Part shown: positions 5,869 through 7,315 of the stretch, in pieces
How the letters are laid out: every line of letters begins with the position of its first letter
Numbering within the stretch: position 1 is the stretch's first letter
From: Nautiliaceae bacterium
GTDB taxonomy: Bacteria > Campylobacterota > Campylobacteria > Campylobacterales > Nautiliaceae
Length of the DNA: 7,315 bases
Direction: 5' to 3'
Assembly: GCA_027063075.1 (NCBI GenBank)
Contig: JAMOSM010000124.1
Coordinates: 1-7,315 of the forward strand
The notes under the pieces: model-generated
Databases searched by the model: none
Told to the model about the DNA's origin: nothing
The model's input: only the letters and a program-made list of their open reading frames with translations
Made by a program: the position numbers and the translations under genes

Positions 5869-5930
5869 ATTCTATCAAAAAAAATCAATTAAATAAAATT
5901 AAAAACCGAGTCAGAGAGCATTCCTATACT

Positions 5931-5958
5931 AAAAAGAAAAAGGAGAGATTACTCTCCT
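5931..5958 (-). terminator. Intrinsic terminator of the rpsB-tsf operon
   Basis: On the minus strand AGGAGAG (5958-5952), loop TAAT, CTCTCCT (5947-5941), then TTTTCTTTTT (5940-5931). The 7-bp stem has a 4-nt loop and a U-rich tract, a standard rho-independent terminator. The 5' arm encodes the last residues of EF-Ts, and the stop codon TAA lies in the loop. Confidence 0.85.
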
Positions 5959-6875
5959 AAAGCTTTAGCTACCTCATCAGCCATATTACAAGCGTTTTTA
6001 ACAAGACCTTCACCAACTTCAAATCTAATAAAATCAACAAGTTTAGCTTCTCCGCCTGCAGCTTTTGCAGCTTTACTTAAAGCTTCAGCTACGCTTTCTT
6101 TTTTCTCAGCTTTTACATATTCTTGTTCAGTTAAACACACTTCTTGGAAGTATTTTTTAATTTTACCAGGGATAATTTTTTCAATTACGTTTTCTGGTTT
6201 TCCTTCTTTTAATAATTGAGCTTTAGCAATTTCTTTTTCTTTTTCAATTACATCCGCAGGAACACTCTCAGGGTTTAGATACATAGGTTTCATAGCCGCT
6301 ATATGCATAGCAATATCTTTTAATGTATCTTTAATAGCTTCGCAAGTTTCAGGTTTGTCACAAACAGCCGCTACAAGTACGCCAACTTTTCCGCCTGCGT
6401 GGATATATCCGTTTACAATTCCGTTTTCCGGAGCTTTAATTGTTGCCATTCTTCTAACAACGATATTTTCACCGATTTTTGCAATCTTAACTTTAAGCTC
6501 TTCTTCAAAAGTTCCATTCCCAAAAGGAGTTTTCATTAAAGTATCAACATCAGTTATATCATTTACGTTGATTGTTTTTACAATCTCTTTTGTAAATTCA
6601 ATAAACTCATCAGTTTTTGCAACAAAGTCAGTTTCGCAGTTAACTTCTACGATACTTCCAACTTTGTAATCAGGTGTTATATAAATTTCAACTCTTCCCT
6701 CAGCCGCATTTCTGTCAGCTTTTTTAGCAGCTTTTGCAAGACCTTTTTTTCTTAAAATCTCAAGTGCTTTTTCTTCATCTCCATTTGCTTCTACAAGAGC
6801 TTTTTTACAGTCCATCATTCCAGCGCCAGTTTTTTCTCTTAGCGCTTTTACCATTGCTGCAGTAATTGCCGCCAT
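5949..6875 (-). CDS. tsf: Elongation factor Ts
   Basis: EF-Ts is the cytosolic guanine-nucleotide exchange factor that recycles EF-Tu-GDP. The product is 308 residues, within the bacterial range. Seen in order: the N-terminal UBA-like EF-Tu-binding domain with LREKTGAGMMDCKKAL at 12-27, the core with VNCETDFVAK at 78-87 (the TDFV motif that contacts EF-Tu), the dimer/core strand GKVGVLVAAVC at 162-172, DIAMHIAAMKPMYL at 187-200, GKIKKYFQEVCLTEQEYV at 237-254, and the C-terminal FIRFEVGEGL. The ATG at 6875 is chosen because GGAGG lies 6 nt upstream (6886-6882) and homologues start MAAITAAMVK. An in-frame extension to 6911 is inside rpsB. It follows the rpsB stop by 1 nt, the usual rpsB-tsf operon, and ends in a terminator. 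Confidence 0.97.
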   Translation of the reverse strand: MAAITAAMVKALREKTGAGMMDCKKALVEANGDEEKALEILRKKGLAKAAKKADRNAAEGRVEIYITPDYKVGSIVEVNCETDFVAKTDEFIEFTKEIVKTINVNDITDVDTLMKTPFGNGTFEEELKVKIAKIGENIVVRRMATIKAPENGIVNGYIHAGGKVGVLVAAVCDKPETCEAIKDTLKDIAMHIAAMKPMYLNPESVPADVIEKEKEIAKAQLLKEGKPENVIEKIIPGKIKKYFQEVCLTEQEYVKAEKKESVAEALSKAAKAAGGEAKLVDFIRFEVGEGLVKNACNMADEVAKALGE

Positions 6876-6876
6876 A

Positions 6877-7315
6877 TTACGCCTCCTCTTTTTTAGCTTT
6901 GATTTCTTCAATTTCTTCAGCTATTTCTTCTTCAGTTTTTGCTTCTTCAGCAGCTTCTTCTTTAATTTCTTTAATTTCATTTTCAATCTCTTCTTCACTC
7001 ACAGGCGCCTCTTCAGCCGCACTCTCAGCCATTTCTTTACCTTCAATAATCGCATCAGCCATTGTTTTACAGAAAAGATTTACACTTCTAATTGCATCGT
7101 CGTTTCCTGGAATCGGATAATCAATTAAATCCGGATCACAGTTTGTATCAACAGGTGCAACAATTGGAATACCAAGTTTGTTTGCTTCAGCAACTGCGAT
7201 TTTCTCTTTTACAGTATCAATAATAAATAGCATATCAGGAAGTTTTTTCATATGTCTGATACCGCCGAGAACTTTTTCAAGTTTAGCTCTTCTTCTTTCA
7301 AGAATTAATCTTTCT
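6877..7315 (-). CDS. rpsB: 30S ribosomal protein S2, C-terminal part (5' end outside window)
   Basis: S2 binds the 30S head-body junction and is needed for S1 docking. The frame is open to the right edge and reads [20 protein letters not shown], then [20 protein letters not shown] and [24 protein letters not shown], all S2 signatures. The internal ATG at 7251 is therefore not the start. After the usual end of the S2 core (about [11 protein letters not shown]) comes a Glu/Ala-rich tail of about 50 residues ([20 protein letters not shown]... to KAKKEEA), longer and more acidic than typical S2 ends. tsf follows 1 nt after the TAA. Confidence 0.96.
   Translation of the reverse strand, partial: ERLILERRRAKLEKVLGGIRHMKKLPDMLFIIDTVKEKIAVAEANKLGIPIVAPVDTNCDPDLIDYPIPGNDDAIRSVNLFCKTMADAIIEGKEMAESAAEEAPVSEEEIENEIKEIKEEAAEEAKTEEEIAEEIEEIKAKKEEA

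Larger units (their letters stand above)
3989..5907 (-). mobile_element. Degenerate IS607-type element (HTH-only TnpA plus TnpB) between tsf and ABC ATPase
   Basis: About 1.9 kb carrying a MerR-type HTH protein and TnpB in the IS607 order, inserted in the otherwise conserved tsf - ABC ATPase junction. IS607 elements lack terminal inverted repeats and insert at a GG core. The limits given are inferred from a 9-bp direct repeat, TAAAAACCG, at 3983-3991 and 5900-5908 (minus strand CGGTTTTTA). Joining the two GGs would leave tsf and the ABC start 48 bp apart, a normal spacing here. Another GG pair is possible: minus TATAGG near 5925-5924 with TCTGTAGG near 3994. That choice would leave a better ribosome site for the ABC gene, so the exact ends are uncertain. 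With the recombinase domain gone, the element is probably immobile unless helped in trans. Confidence 0.75.

Noticed and set aside
3989..5907. CRISPR-Cas12 locus
   Set aside because: The RuvC protein is TnpB-sized and preceded by an IS607-type HTH; no repeat-spacer array or Cas1/Cas2 is present in the window.
5870..5930. Second terminator or small RNA gene between the tsf terminator and the element
   Set aside because: I found no stable inverted repeat in this stretch beyond the listed ones; it is AT-rich with only the CGGTTTTTA repeat.
5949..6911. Longer EF-Ts reading with a basic N-terminal extension (start at 6911)
   Set aside because: The extension lies inside rpsB, has no ribosome site, and the ATG at 6875 has GGAGG and the family's normal N-terminus.
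6355..7120. Plus-strand Ser/Ala-rich frames opposite tsf and rpsB
   Set aside because: Low-complexity shadows of EF-Ts and the S2 acidic tail.
6877..7251. rpsB as a complete small gene starting at 7251
   Set aside because: The S2 reading continues without a stop to the window edge, and MKKLPD is an internal S2 motif.

Overview
The window is AT-rich, tightly packed bacterial DNA, most consistent with Campylobacterota (the former Epsilonproteobacteria). The strongest clue is gene order. Read on the minus strand it runs rpsB - tsf - ABC ATPase - fliR - acidic protein - gmk - argS. As I recall, Campylobacter jejuni has this order (rpsB, tsf, ABC ATPase, fliR, 'highly acidic protein', gmk, tatA, argS). 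Helicobacter pylori has a related block with a poly-E-rich protein and a membrane-bound PLD nuclease (NucT) next to gmk, tatA and argS. A Nautiliales- or Sulfurimonas-like member seems plausible, but the window does not fix the genus.

Layout from the right edge, minus strand. The 3' part of rpsB has an unusual Glu-rich tail, and tsf follows after 1 nt. tsf ends in an intrinsic terminator whose loop is the tsf stop codon. Between tsf and the ABC ATPase lies about 1.9 kb of foreign DNA: a degenerate IS607-type element. It carries a 63-residue MerR-type DNA-binding protein, which is the N-terminal domain of an IS607 transposase with the serine-recombinase domain missing. It also carries a 505-residue TnpB of a divergent class without zinc-ribbon cysteines or the usual RuvC-II glutamate. 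After it the conserved block resumes: a LolD/FtsE-like ABC ATPase whose end overlaps the start of fliR (flagellar export gate). Next is a plus-strand gene for a secreted NucT-like PLD nuclease, converging on fliR with an 8-bp overlap. It diverges from a receiver-domain-plus-acidic-tail protein through a 47-bp gap with overlapping -10 boxes. The acidic gene, gmk and argS form a tightly coupled minus-strand run (1-nt gap, then an ATGA overlap). argS leaves the window at the left edge.

Functionally this is a housekeeping block: translation (S2, EF-Ts, ArgRS), nucleotide metabolism (Gmk), flagellar export (FliR), an ABC ATPase and a surface nuclease. The accessory part is the TnpB element. It appears to have lost its own recombinase, has a nearly full-length TnpB, and sits directly upstream of the ABC-fliR genes. 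An RNA read through its right end would carry the start of the ABC gene as its guide. I see no tRNA, rRNA or CRISPR array. No stretch over 300 bp lacks a gene; the longest gap is 5760-5948 (189 bp).
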